Positions 12,001-22,060 of a stretch of 64,000 nt of DNA are shown here, in pieces. The stretch lies in NCBI GenBank assembly GCA_003313425.1, contig NHZP01000019.1, forward strand, positions 248,001 through 312,000. The letters are read 5' to 3'. The notes beneath the pieces were generated by a model, which had not been told where the DNA came from, made no database searches, and saw only the letters and a program-made list of their open reading frames with translations. The translations under genes and the position numbers were made by a program. Position 1 is the stretch's first letter. Each line of letters starts with the position of its first letter. The stretch comes from Pseudopyrenochaeta lycopersici (lineage: Eukaryota > Ascomycota > Dothideomycetes > Pleosporales > Pseudopyrenochaetaceae).

Positions 12001-12988
12001 TGTTGCGTCGCGTTGGAGGACCCAGAAGCGCGTTGGCGTTGGGTAGGCATGTTGTCTGGTGGACTAGTGGACGGCGGTTGTTCTGAATCCCAAGGGTCTT
12101 GCCACCAGTTCTCCAGGTCACTTTTCCCTTCCGCAAATGATCCTAAGCTCTTTACCATTATCTTGCCTCTGCGATGATCCTCTGTGGCTCGTGTCATCTC
12201 GAGGTGGCGCATCACCGCACCAGCCATATCTTTAAGAAACTGCAGTTGGTGAGAGGAGATACCATCCCTGGGCTTGTCGTCTAAGACGCAGAAAGTACCA
12301 ATGTTGTGACCGCTCGGGCTTCGGATGGGAACACCGGCGTAGAAGCGAGAATGTGGTGGTCCTGCTACAAATGGGTAGTTTCTGAAACGGTGATCTTCTC
12401 TCAAATCATTCACGATGAGCGATGGGACCTCATTGTAGTGATCGTTGGGTAAGCCAGAATAGTTTGAGGGTAGATTGACGGTATAGTAGCATATGCTCTT
12501 TCTCTTAGGAAAAATAGTACTGCCCCAGCAAAGGCGGTCTTCTTCGAATTCCGGCTCTCCAGTGTGTAGGGATAGTGTTCTTGTGGCCTCGGCGAGGATA
12601 TAGCAGTCCCGGCGATCGAAGAAAGATATGAGACATCTTCGCGTATTCAGGCGAAGGGCTCCCAACTGCGCAAACGCAGTCAAGGACTTATCCTCAGACG
12701 GTCGTGGCGCGTCTCCTACGGGCAGCGCAGGGACACAGGGAATCGCTTGCGCAGGGTCGACGGCGAGTGAGGGCGAGGATAGACGGCTCAGGGCTCCCTC
12801 AAATCTGGGATGCTGAGGGTAGTAACTGCAAAAATGACGTGAGCGTTGCCCGGCTGGCTATACCTTCGCGACCCCGGGTGTACGAACCGATAGAACTCGC
12901 GTTCTTTCAGCGCGAGATCATGCTCCATTTTCTTTCTGGGCTTGCCAGTATAAGAGCGCGGTGTCGCGACACCGTGGGGGTCAGCCAT
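9024..12988 (-). CDS. Hybrid sensor histidine kinase with GAF domain and C-terminal receiver
   Basis: Three exons (12864-12988, 10998-12825, 9024-10943) give 1290 residues. The introns are 12826-12863 (only 38 nt) and 10944-10997 (54 nt, TACTAAC branch). A GAF-type sensor region follows residue ~85; its core (about 100-250) has the fungal HHK signature of a redox/light-type GAF. A long Ser/Thr-rich linker follows. The HisKA H-box SHELRSPLHG puts the phosphorylated His at about 606. The HATPase_c N-box (Asn about 767), G1 (DSGIGM) and G2 (GTGLGLSI) are intact. The receiver has the acidic pair, phospho-acceptor Asp at about 1161 in MDINMPEMDG, and the Thr and Lys of its switch. It should pass phosphate through an Hpt protein to response regulators controlling stress MAPK or development. 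The stimulus is unknown. Exon 1 begins with a conserved-looking MADPHGVATPRS start and shares a ~1 kb divergent promoter with the NAD synthetase gene. Confidence 0.92.
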
Positions 12989-13973
12989 GCCGATTTATCA
13001 CTGGAGGGTCCGCAGTGGCGGCAAAGGGCATCCACCATGCCCTCGCACCCCTCGCACAAGCCACCGAATTGCTCGTAGCCTAAACCGCAATTGCAAATCG
13101 CAAGAAGGACGCTCTGGGGATCTGACCCTGGCGTTGTTTTGTGAAAAGAGTCTGCCCAGAAGTGCCTGTCTGGGCGACGGCCATTTGACGGCGGAACCTT
13201 CCTTCTAACGAGGGCCGCACTCAAATCACGAGAATCGGAAGGAAGATTAGCGTGTCAAGCAGCCCTGGAAAAGGCGACGGCAGCGGAAACAAGCCGCCCA
13301 GCCTACCAAGAGAACGAAGTCAATGTTCAAGGCCTCGACGTCATTCGGTCGGTGCGTTGAGAGGAGATATTTGATAGTACGCAAGTCGCAATAGGCTGTG
13401 CTACAAATCAGGGCGCGGTCTCTGGCGGAGCGGAAATGTTGTGCCTGCGCTCCACCACATTCGGCCGAATATGCGTAGATCGCGCGCGGCCTCTTCGTGG
13501 CGAGTGCGACGCCAGCGGTTGATGTAGGCCGACATCCAGATCGCCTACTGGGGTCTGGCTTGGCACAGAAATGACGCTAGTTCCGAAAAAAGCACTAGCA
13601 GCGTGCCCCTCCATAGTCGACTACCGATAAGGTGCCGAGACAGGCTCGCAGAGCCTCATCGTGACGGAAGGTACCCTTTTCAACTTTTTGAAAGGCATCC
13701 AGCTTCACATCGTTGACTGAATCTCTCTCTTCCGTGTCTGCAAGGATATCCGAGAACCTGCGGATTCAAGTCTTTGACCACGGAAAGCCTGGTTGACTCA
13801 TTCCCAAACGGCAATATCAATCTCAGACCGTCCTACAGCTCCTCTTTGTCGGTGACCTGTGTCAACAAACATACATCTTCAAATTACATCGCACTGCACA
13901 TCCTCCAGCTCAGCTGTCTAGACCAGATAGATATCATCCCACATCGAAGACCACATCGGTCTCTCCCGCGAAG
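12989..13973. promoter_or_regulatory. Divergent promoter between histidine kinase and NAD synthetase
   Basis: This 985-bp interval contains the 5' regions of two divergently transcribed genes. Pyrimidine-rich tracts occur close to the NAD synthetase ATG at 13974, as is common for fungal start regions. I see no open frame with family features and name no specific factor site. Confidence 0.5.
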
Positions 13974-16900
13974 ATGAAGTGCATAGTAGTTTCTACATGC
14001 AATCTCAATCAATGGGCCCGTAAGTTATGACTAAATCCAACCGCGTTATCGTTATTGACTTCGAGAAGTGGATTTTGAGGGTAACCGAGATCGTATCAAG
14101 GAGAGTATACGCATAGCGAAAGAACGTAACTCCTCACTACGAACAGGACCAGAGCTTGAAGTGCCAGGTACGCCGTTCCTTGGGGCTGTGCATATCGAAA
14201 TCTCTTTTCTGTTTTCAACTAGTCAGCGATATTAACTTCCAACCAGGATATGGCTGTCTTGACCACCACTTGGAGCTTGACGTTATCCGCCACGTACGTA
14301 TCTCCACTCAGATATTGTCTCTACTATATACTAATCCAAGGTTGCAACTTCAGTCTTGGGAAATGCTAGCATCTATTTTACTGGACGAATCCTGCCATGG
14401 CATTCTTCTTGACATTGGCATGCCAGTGCTGCATAGGGGGACCCGATACAACGCGAGGATCATATGCAAAGATGGCAAGATTCTCTTGATTCGACCAAAG
14501 TTGTATCTCGCGCAAGAAGGAAATGGTAAGCTGTCCCAGAATGCTGCCCCTTGAATATGCCATCGCTTAGAGCTCTGCTGAATCATTACAGTATGTCAGC
14601 CTACGTTCCTGGTTATGCCAGTTCCCATGGTCATGCACCGCAAAGAGCAACCCCGTTTCAAGGTAATTTCAAGTACGCAAGAACAACATACTAATTTGTG
14701 TGCTTTGACAGTACAGAGAGATGCGCTATTTCACAGTGAGTCTGCAGGAACACATCCTGGATCATGGCTGATTTAGCATAGCCTTGGAATCGTCCAGCAT
14801 ATTGCGAAGAATATGAGCTCCGCGAGCTTCCCGAGGCTTGCTTGAAGCTACAGGGCTCCAAGTCGTGTCTTATAGGTGACGGAATCGTCGAAGCTAGTGA
14901 TTGTATGTGATAATTCCTACTCGGGTTATTTTTGGAGCGCATGCTGACTTCTATTTTCACAATAGGCACGATTGGAGCTGAAACCTGGTATTATCAACAA
15001 GTACCATCATTTCAAGTTGAGAATCTGCTGACATTATTCACAGTGAAGAACTGTATGTTTCTTTGGTGCATCAACAGACCTGCGTCGAACTCTTTAGGGT
15101 TTGTTTGGGAACTTTCAAACAGAGCTGACTTTGTTGACATCACAGTTTCACTCCATACAGTCCGCACAATTCACTGTAAGATCTCTCTGCCTAATGCATG
15201 CATTTGGAGAATCCAAGACTCACATGTATTTTTAGGTCTCTGGCAGGCTGTGAGATCATCACAAGTACGCAAAACGATTCTTTACAGATAGGTCATGAGA
15301 TCGACAGGAATACTGACATTACCTACCCATTCAGATAGCTCTGGCTCCCACCACGAATTAAGGAAGGTGAGTTCGTTCGTTTCACTTTGAAACTTACACT
15401 TCCGGCTTCCCAATGTTACTATTACTCTCTAGCTTTGCGCGTGACGAATGTAAATTACTTTGTTCGCGACTGACATGCTTTGTCTAGCTTGACACCAGAA
15501 TAGCCTTGATTCAAGAAGCTACACGAAAGTGTGGTGGTATCTATCTCTATGCGTAAGTTCTTCCTATACTTCCTTCGCTCCAGGAAATATACTTACTTTA
15601 GTTCAGTAATCAGCAAGGATGTAAGTTGAGTCCAACGGCTACTTGAGATGATGGGCAAAGCTATTGCGTGCTGTGGTACTAACAACATAGGTGACGGAGA
15701 CAGACTGTACTACGATGGATGTGCCATGATCAGTAAGTAAATTCACTTGGAAAGACCGCCTGATACTGACTAATGTGCTTAGTCGTTAATGGTACCATTC
15801 GAGCTCAAGGTTCTCAATTTGTATGTCCCATCCAAATCACACCTCCACAAAATACAAACTTGTCTTATGGTCCTTCGCTCTTAAATGTTTACTAAGGCAC
15901 ATGATACTCCCAGAGTCTGAAGTCGGTTGAGGTTATATCTGCGACAGTATCTCTGGAAGAAGTGTGGGCCTATCGTACTTCGCCTTCACGGGGCCTTCAG
16001 GCTATTACAGCGCCCCAGTATGAGAGAGTCAAATTGGACTTTAAACTCTCAAAGTCAGAACACGAATTCAACTCAGACATGGTCCCAGACTCAGGTATAT
16101 TTCTTGTAATAGTCGTGTTGATCTCAAGCTAATTGTGGTGTTAGCCCAGCCGCTTCGGACTCATACTCGTGCGTTTATCTGTATGGATGGTAGATGACAC
16201 TCATACTAACGTTGTGGTATCACTTTTAGCCGAAGAAGAGATCGCTATGGGTCCTGCCTGTTGGCTCGCTGACTACTTGTTCCGGTCCAAAGCGGCCGGG
16301 TTTTTCAGTAAGCTTCGTCATTTTAGGTGTCACGGTGCCATTTGCTAAAAGATGCTTCAATAGTTCCGCTCTCGGGTGGATTAGACAGTGCTTCTACTGC
16401 GACTATTGTATACTCGATGTGTACGATTATTATGAGAGAACTGGACGAAGGGAACGAAACTGTAAAGGCAAATGTTCTCCGACTATGGGGTGCATATCAT
16501 CCACAAGGCTCTCTTCCCACGACAGCCAAAGAGTAAGTCATCATTCTAAATTCGGGCCAGATTTGAAATTTAAATGGTATACAGGTTGTGCTCAGTGATT
16601 TTACACACATCATTCTTAGGAATGGCAAAGCAATCTTCCCAGGAGACCCGTAGCCGTGCCCAACGTCTAGCAGACGCCATTGGTTGCTACCATCTTTCCG
16701 TGGATATTGTAAGTATTTATGAAAAGATCATATTTAAACCATATACTGAAGTTATATTTTCAACCTAGGACAACATTTTCGCAGCACAGAAAGACCTCCT
16801 CACTCAAGCGACAGGATTTGCCCCAGCTTTCCGCTCGGATGGTGGACAGCCCGCTGAAAAGTGAGTTCTCCCTATTAGCTCCACAAGAGTGATTGTTGTA

Positions 16901-18742
16901 ACCAGAAAACCTTGCAGTCTTGCTCTTCAGAATATTCAGGCTCGTAGTAGGATGGTGTCGTCATATTACTTCGCGCAACTCTTACCTACTGTACGCAAGC
17001 GATCTGGCGGAGGCAGCCTTCTAGTCCTTGGATCTGGCAACGTCGATGAATGTCTCAGAGGGTATCTAACAAAGTACGATTGCTCAAGTGCTGTAGGTTT
17101 ACGCGTTCCAAGGCCACGATTTAAACACTTACTAATGCTTTGAATTTCAGGATCTGAACCCTATTGGTAAGAGCTTCTAGCGGGGCACGCCTGATGCAAA
17201 TACTAAATTCATATCTCAACTACCTAGGTTCTATAAGCAAGGGTAAGCTCTCAGTCCAATAATGCTCGTATGTTGTACGCTGAACGATATATCTAGTCGA
17301 CCTTAAGAGCTTCCTTCGGTATGCGATAACGGCTCTGGACTTGCCCATCCTATCGTAAGTCATCCTGAGTTCAAAATTATCACTTATGAGACACTGACAT
17401 ACAATTCAATTAGGGAGTTTCTAGAGTAAGGAAACCGCTCGTAGCATGCGGAGCCATACTGACTGCATCCATAGAGCTACTCCAACTGCGGAATTGGAGC
17501 CGATTACGGTCCGTCAAGAACCTAGGCATACCTTTGTTGAGAACAAGACACTGACTTCATATTCCCAAAACAGGACGATTAGTAAGTATAACACTGTCAT
17601 AATGTATAAAATCCGCTAACTTCAAATCTCACTTTAGCGTACAAAGTGAGCAAATTTGCATACGAGCAGTTGAAGACATAGACATACTGACTTGTTGCTT
17701 CTAATAGGTGATGAAGCTGATAGTAAGTCATACTCTAGATAGGCTTCACCAGCTTTTATCCACCCCCTTTGATGACACTAACGATTTTAGTGGGCATGAC
17801 CGTATGTCGACTCCACGATTGCGTTGCAAGCACAATACTGACCTCGAAAAGTACGCTGAACTCTCGGAGTTCGGCAAACTCCGTAAAGAGGCTAAACTTG
17901 GTAACGATTCCCCAGAACTATGCTTGACGATGTCACTGACTCTCATACTCTAACAGGCCCGGTATGTCCAAAATTCGAACGGAATGCGTGAAGCCTACGC
18001 TCTCATGACGACCATACTTGCAATGATGACGCTGACTCTGTGTTTACTCCTAGTTTGGAATGTTCATGCGTCTATCTCACTTGTGGCGAGATAAACTTTC
18101 CATCCGCGAGATTGCAGATAAGGTGAAGAGGTTCAATCATTACTACGTAGGTTACCTCTGTTCCACTCATGCGAATTTATGGAGTCTATGATATGCTTTC
18201 AAAGGATGATAGCTGACATCTGAACTAGGCGATTAACAGGCACAAGGTACGAATGCCATTGCAACTGCATAAAACCTATACACGCTCCGAATCCCTTCCT
18301 ATTACATTCGCCCCTGCTAACTCCACCACTACCTACGCAGATGACTACGATGACGCCGGTTAGTATCTCTGTACGTCTTTGTGACTATATTCTAACTCCT
18401 CTTAGGCCTATCACGCCGAAGCCTACAGTATGTGGTTCCAAGACGTTACCTTTCGATCTTACTACATTCACTGCTAACGTTTGCTGCAAAAAGGCCCTGA
18501 TGATAACCGCTTCGATCTGAGGCCCTTCCTGTACGTAACCAATTTGCACGATCTGCTTGAGAGATATAGACTGACTCCGTACCTCGCTCTAGATACCCAC
18601 CGTTCTATGAGGTATGTGTTCGTATTGATTTACTTGAAAGTATTGTGATACGCTGACTTTTACGAAGTCTTGGAGCTTCAAGAAGATTGACGAAGCGGTG
18701 GCGAGGATTGAAGAGGCGGAGAAGAAGAAAGGGGCTGCATAG
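13974..18742 (+). CDS. QNS1: Glutamine-dependent NAD+ synthetase with 39 intron positions
   Basis: This enzyme converts nicotinate adenine dinucleotide plus glutamine and ATP to NAD+. The protein is 714 residues. The glutaminase domain has the triad Glu44, Lys113 and Cys177; the synthetase domain has the ATP PP-loop [10 protein letters not shown] (about 359-368). Exons: 13974-14019, 14069-14167, 14247-14293, 14354-14524, 14712-14735, 14782-14902, 14966-14987, 15044-15052, 15146-15175, 15236-15264, 15335-15366, 15488-15552, 15607-15620, 15691-15732, 15783-15820, 15914-16094, 16145-16168, 16230-16307, 16364-16532, 16585-16708, 16769-16860, 16918-17092, 17151-17166, 17228-17242, 17297-17354, 17414-17425, 17475-17508, 17574-17581, 17638-17645, 17708-17722, 17791-17801, 17852-17900, 17957-17961, 18054-18146, 18229-18246, 18341-18358, 18406-18427, 18494-18530, 18593-18611, 18668-18742. 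All introns are GT-AG and all junctions keep frame. Each restores family sequence I know, for example [29 protein letters not shown] and [15 protein letters not shown]. The spliced length equals yeast Qns1. No frameshift or premature stop remains, so it looks functional. Such intron density is extreme for an ascomycete. Confidence 0.95.
14525..14711 (+). other. Probable stwintron (intron nested in another intron's donor)
   Basis: Within the NAD synthetase gene, an inner GT-AG intron (14526-14591, GTAAGC to ACAG) sits between the first and second base of an outer donor. Removing it joins G at 14525 to TATGT at 14592 and creates a GTATGT donor. The outer intron then runs to the CAG at 14709-14711, with a TACTAAT branch-like site. 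Double splicing gives EGN followed directly by YREMRYFT, the conserved glutaminase sequence, and a total of 714 residues. The alternative keeps 14592-14662 as an in-frame exon that adds 24 residues absent from the family. I infer the stwintron reading from conservation and length. Confidence 0.75.
17151..18611 (+). other. Microexon cluster in the NAD synthetase gene
   Basis: In this 1.46-kb part of the gene, 17 exons alternate with 16 introns, most of 47-94 nt. Exon lengths are, in order, 16, 15, 58, 12, 34, 8, 8, 15, 11, 49, 5, 93, 18, 18, 22, 37 and 19 nt. The 5-nt exon (17957-17961, GCCCG) and the two 8-nt exons (17574-17581 and 17638-17645) are needed to read LGPFGMF and DDYVQSDEAD in frame. 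Each is flanked by a CAG or TAG acceptor and a GT donor. Confidence 0.85.
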
Positions 18743-19108
18743 AAGAGATCTTGCTAGGCAGGTGAGGGCTCAAAAAGTTCAGACGTGATATAGCTATTGT
18801 GCGACGAAGAAGGAGCACACGTCCAGGATGTGGTCTGAGTAAATACTGGTATAGATGGGGAGCTTGTACTCAATTGCTTCTTGGTGCAGTGCAGAGGTGG
18901 ACTCAAGGGCGGTGTTGCACTGGAGGCGAGTGTTCATCTCCCATCAACATAAGAACATGCGTGTTTGTAGATAATCTCAGCTCAATTACATAAGAATCCT
19001 TTGAATTCCGTTGATTGATTCAAGACGCATCATCACGCCATACTTGCGTTCATTCCACTCTGTCAATGCTGCAGTGTACCTTTGATTACAATCCTCTGCC
19101 ATGAACTC
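18743..19108. other. Convergent 3' intergenic region
   Basis: Shared 3' space between the NAD synthetase (+) and the HET-like gene (-). I see nothing else in it. Confidence 0.5.
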
Positions 19109-20350
19109 TCATCTGAGTACAATGTCCTTCTTCATCGGGCTCCGCTGTGACCAAGCGTCCTCGTGGATTCTGGCAATTGCGACTCTCTCTGCATGCCCTC
19201 CAACCCACTTGATCAGCATAACATTTAGCATCTTCCATGGGCCAGCCTCGAAAAGCTCGTCATCAAAATCGGCCACCTCCTCATCCCACAGGAAACGCTC
19301 GCCATCCCAGATCGGCGTGCCGGGTGGGTGCATTGTTGGTAAAACAGGTCGTCGGGTCTGTTCCGCGGGCTCGCGGCGAAGATTCCGTGATAGGAGGACG
19401 AACTCGAAAGGTCCGGTCGATGATGGCGCTGAAATAGAGGATTCAAAGTCCATTATAACACCGCAGTGCTGCCCCTTATCGTTCAAGAGCTGTGAGCATG
19501 GAATATCCTTGTCGTGATACTGCAGTTGCTCAGACGTGAAGCCCTCTGCTGAGATGGTTGAAGTCGTGAATCTCAACGTCTTTGACTCAGTGCTGGTATC
19601 AGATCCCCTTGGCGCGTGGAAGTAGGGCGGATACTTGATCCGGAGGGAGTTGCACTTCTCCCGCCGAACGGTGTAGGGTGATTCTTCTGGTCCTATGTGC
19701 AGATTCACAATCTCGGAGCGGAACCACTCTCCTTCACTTCTTGGAGCTCTGTAAACGTCCGGGCAGCTTGTCGGGTCGAATGGAAAGTTGACAGGTCCAT
19801 GATAGGCTGTCCAGCTCCATGATGGCTCATCTGTATCCTGCCTTGTGGCCTTTCCTGCGGGACACCACAGGAGCGAGAAATCGAATGCTGCCTCTGGTAG
19901 TCCGTGAAGAAACTGACCACCACAGTTCTTGGTGAGAGCTTTCGAGGCTTTGGAGAAACTCGGAGATGGGAATTCCATTTTGGGCGAAATCTCTGTGCTG
20001 ACCAGCTGGTTGTACTTCCGGAATCCATAGAACCAATTCTCGACCTCGTCGAACTCTAAATCTTGCGACTGATTACTCGTCAGGCTTGCGTTTGATGAGG
20101 AGCGCAGCCTGTTGACCATCCCTCGGAAGGATGTTTGACGCCCAGATCTGCTGGATTGTGCTGAGCGAGTGTCATCGTTACTGCTGGACCCTGAAGTAGA
20201 TTGTGGCAATAGAAGCCCGTTTGCAGTGCTGGGTCTGGAGCCTACTTCTTGCGCTGGATTCTTCCTCCGTGACATTGAGCGGCGAACCCAAGATGGCGAC
20301 AATCTGTCCATAGCCGATGGAGTATCTGTAGACATGACAAGCAGCGACAT
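19109..20350 (-). CDS. HET-protein-like C-terminal region without a HET domain
   Basis: A single exon encodes 413 residues. The first ~130 are low-complexity, basic and Ser-rich. The remainder resembles the region that follows the HET domain in fungal incompatibility proteins: the LLWCPAGK segment, then EPSWSWTAYHGPVNFP (the SWSWA signature) at about residues 178-193, then a C-terminal VMLIKW...RIHEDAW...KKDIVLR block. The N-terminal HET domain itself, with its conserved TLSH and hydrophobic blocks, is absent in this frame and I see none upstream. The protein is therefore either a stand-alone family of this C-terminal module or a truncated descendant. HET proteins trigger cell death after fusion of unlike hyphae, but without the HET domain that role cannot be assumed. 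The ATG at 20350 is used; a second Met five codons downstream is also possible. Confidence 0.7.
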   Translation of the reverse strand: MSLLVMSTDTPSAMDRLSPSWVRRSMSRRKNPAQEVGSRPSTANGLLLPQSTSGSSSNDDTRSAQSSRSGRQTSFRGMVNRLRSSSNASLTSNQSQDLEFDEVENWFYGFRKYNQLVSTEISPKMEFPSPSFSKASKALTKNCGGQFLHGLPEAAFDFSLLWCPAGKATRQDTDEPSWSWTAYHGPVNFPFDPTSCPDVYRAPRSEGEWFRSEIVNLHIGPEESPYTVRREKCNSLRIKYPPYFHAPRGSDTSTESKTLRFTTSTISAEGFTSEQLQYHDKDIPCSQLLNDKGQHCGVIMDFESSISAPSSTGPFEFVLLSRNLRREPAEQTRRPVLPTMHPPGTPIWDGERFLWDEEVADFDDELFEAGPWKMLNVMLIKWVGGHAERVAIARIHEDAWSQRSPMKKDIVLR

Positions 20351-21165
20351 GGAGGATTATCGGAAAACAGCAAGAAACTGGGTGGGTTTTTGGGGTCTTG
20401 CAGGGTTGACGAATCGCGAGGCGACTGCAGAAAAACGGTAGGTTTGTTGAAGATTCTCAAGGCAGTCGCGAGTCATCACAACGACTGCCCTCCCCTTTTA
20501 GTCTACCAGCGCCTCTTTGATGATTGCCGCCGTCCAGACTGCGCCCCCTCCAGCCGTTTTTCTCGCATGTCAGGAGGTGACGACTCCCAGACACTAAGCG
20601 CAGTGGTAATGATGTGATCCAAGTGGCTGTGCTGGAGTCTGGACAACCGGTGGAGCCGGACCTACAGGCCTGTCCCGCTGAAACTGCACGCGAGCGAACT
20701 CTGATATGGATGGAGTCGCACATCATACTCCATGCAATGATTGGGTCGATGACCGTCATGGTCGTTGGCCGTGCCAGTGGGCATAGGAGGCGGCAATGCT
20801 CAAGGCAGGCACAAGCGGCAGCGCAAAGGTTTTCGCAAGAATGCCACAGCCGTTATATGCCTTGGTCTAGTCAATCCTACTCGCATCGAGTGTCAGAAGA
20901 CGCACGTTTAGTGTGTAGTCAAGCTTTGCAATGTGATGGCTCTTGCTTGTGGAAGCTTGGTAGCGACAGCCACATGTGGCTGATGTGAGGGGTGGCGGGG
21001 TGCAGTCTCATTCGGCAGGCTCCAATCGTGACGCGTTTCTCCCGCAGCTCCATATAGTTTTCGCTGTGGGCTCCAGATTCAGGTCGTGAGCTTAGAAGAC
21101 TCCGCTTTCGAGCTCCACCTGCCGAACGGGCACTTTGCAATACCAGCCGAAGACAAACCGCAGCC
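20351..21165. promoter_or_regulatory. Divergent intergenic region
   Basis: The HET-like gene and the RING gene start away from each other across this 815-bp interval, so it should hold both promoters. No intron-supported gene, tRNA or repeat is visible. Confidence 0.5.
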
Positions 21166-21876
21166 ATGTCTGGCTACGAGAGTGAGTTTGCGCAAACGCC
21201 GAGGAGCCACGACAAAGCAGCAATTGACCTGTTGCAGTCGAGCACAACATCTCTGCCAAAGACGACAAACCGCGACAACCTCCCCGCCGGCCTGACCTAT
21301 CTACCTTCTTCTCGCAGCTCGAGTTGGTCGATACCTCGGACCCCCAAGCACACACAAACGCCCATGCAGTCCCTCAGCCCGAAAACATGGCGGCGGCATT
21401 TCGCTTGCTCGCCAACGCCTTCGAGACGATGCGCGGACGACCTGCGGACGAGATCAGCGGGGAAAACGATTTGCTGGCCAACATGATCGAGGTGCTGCGG
21501 CAGAATGCAGACGATCCACCCACGGAACTCAAGGGCGTGCCTGATAGCTTCTTGGACGAGCTGGAGAGGGTGCCCAAGAAGGCTCTGAAGCCCACCGACA
21601 CCTGCCCCATTTGTGTGAACCCATTTCTTGACGGTAAGCTGTGTGTCGCAAGCGAAGGGATCCCCGCTTACTCAAAATGTGCCCCCAGATGAGTATCCGC
21701 TTGTCGTCCAACTGCCCTGTCACAAGGACCACCGCTTCGACCTCGACTGCATTGCGCCTTGGCTTAAATTAAACTCAACGTGCCCGCTTGATCGCAAGGA
21801 GCTTCTAAAGAAAAAGGAACCCCCGCCAAAGCCCGTAGATGACGACGAAGAGGAGTACGACGACATGTACGCTTGA
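21166..21876 (+). CDS. RING-finger protein, probable E3 ubiquitin ligase
   Basis: Three exons (21166-21181, 21238-21633, 21689-21876) encode 199 residues. Exon 1 is only 16 nt and gives MSGYE plus the first base of Ile; the introns are 56 and 55 nt. The protein begins with a polar stretch. It has a helical middle with the conserved MAAAFRLLANAF segment and ends in a RING of the C3H2C3 type. CPIC lies at about residue 127, then after about 20 residues the PCHKDHRFDLDC core and the final CPLDR pair. The C-terminus is a short Lys/Pro then acidic tail ending EEYDDMYA, which is conserved in fungal relatives. It should bind an E2 and ubiquitinate targets; none is known from context. The splice model is supported by restored MSGYEIEHN and FLDDEYPLVV. 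Confidence 0.88.
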
Positions 21877-22060
21877 TTTCCGAGTCAACGCACATCATTG
21901 CATTGCCATGGAGTCGGGGCTTTACCAGTATACCTCGTCTGTGAATCTGTCTTCACAGGAACTACGCTTCACGGAGCTATTTGGGCACGCCCTACGGTCA
22001 AAAGGTTGTTCGCGTCATTCATACCTCAAACCCGAATGCCCTAAATATCTCGTACCCACG

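Noticed and set aside
14592..14662. Extra in-frame exon in the NAD synthetase gene
   Set aside because: It is in phase and would add 24 residues, but these are not in the Qns1 family and separate EGN from YRE. The stwintron reading restores the conserved sequence and family length.
15432..15448. A possible exon inside the 121-nt NAD synthetase intron 15367-15487
   Set aside because: Using the acceptor at 15431 leads to an in-frame TGA after three codons, and no donor is re-created for a stwintron, so a single intron is preferred.
14020..18667. The claim that the NAD synthetase introns are identical introner-element copies
   Set aside because: Beyond splice and branch signals I cannot see long sequence identity by eye. 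The idea is kept only as something to test.
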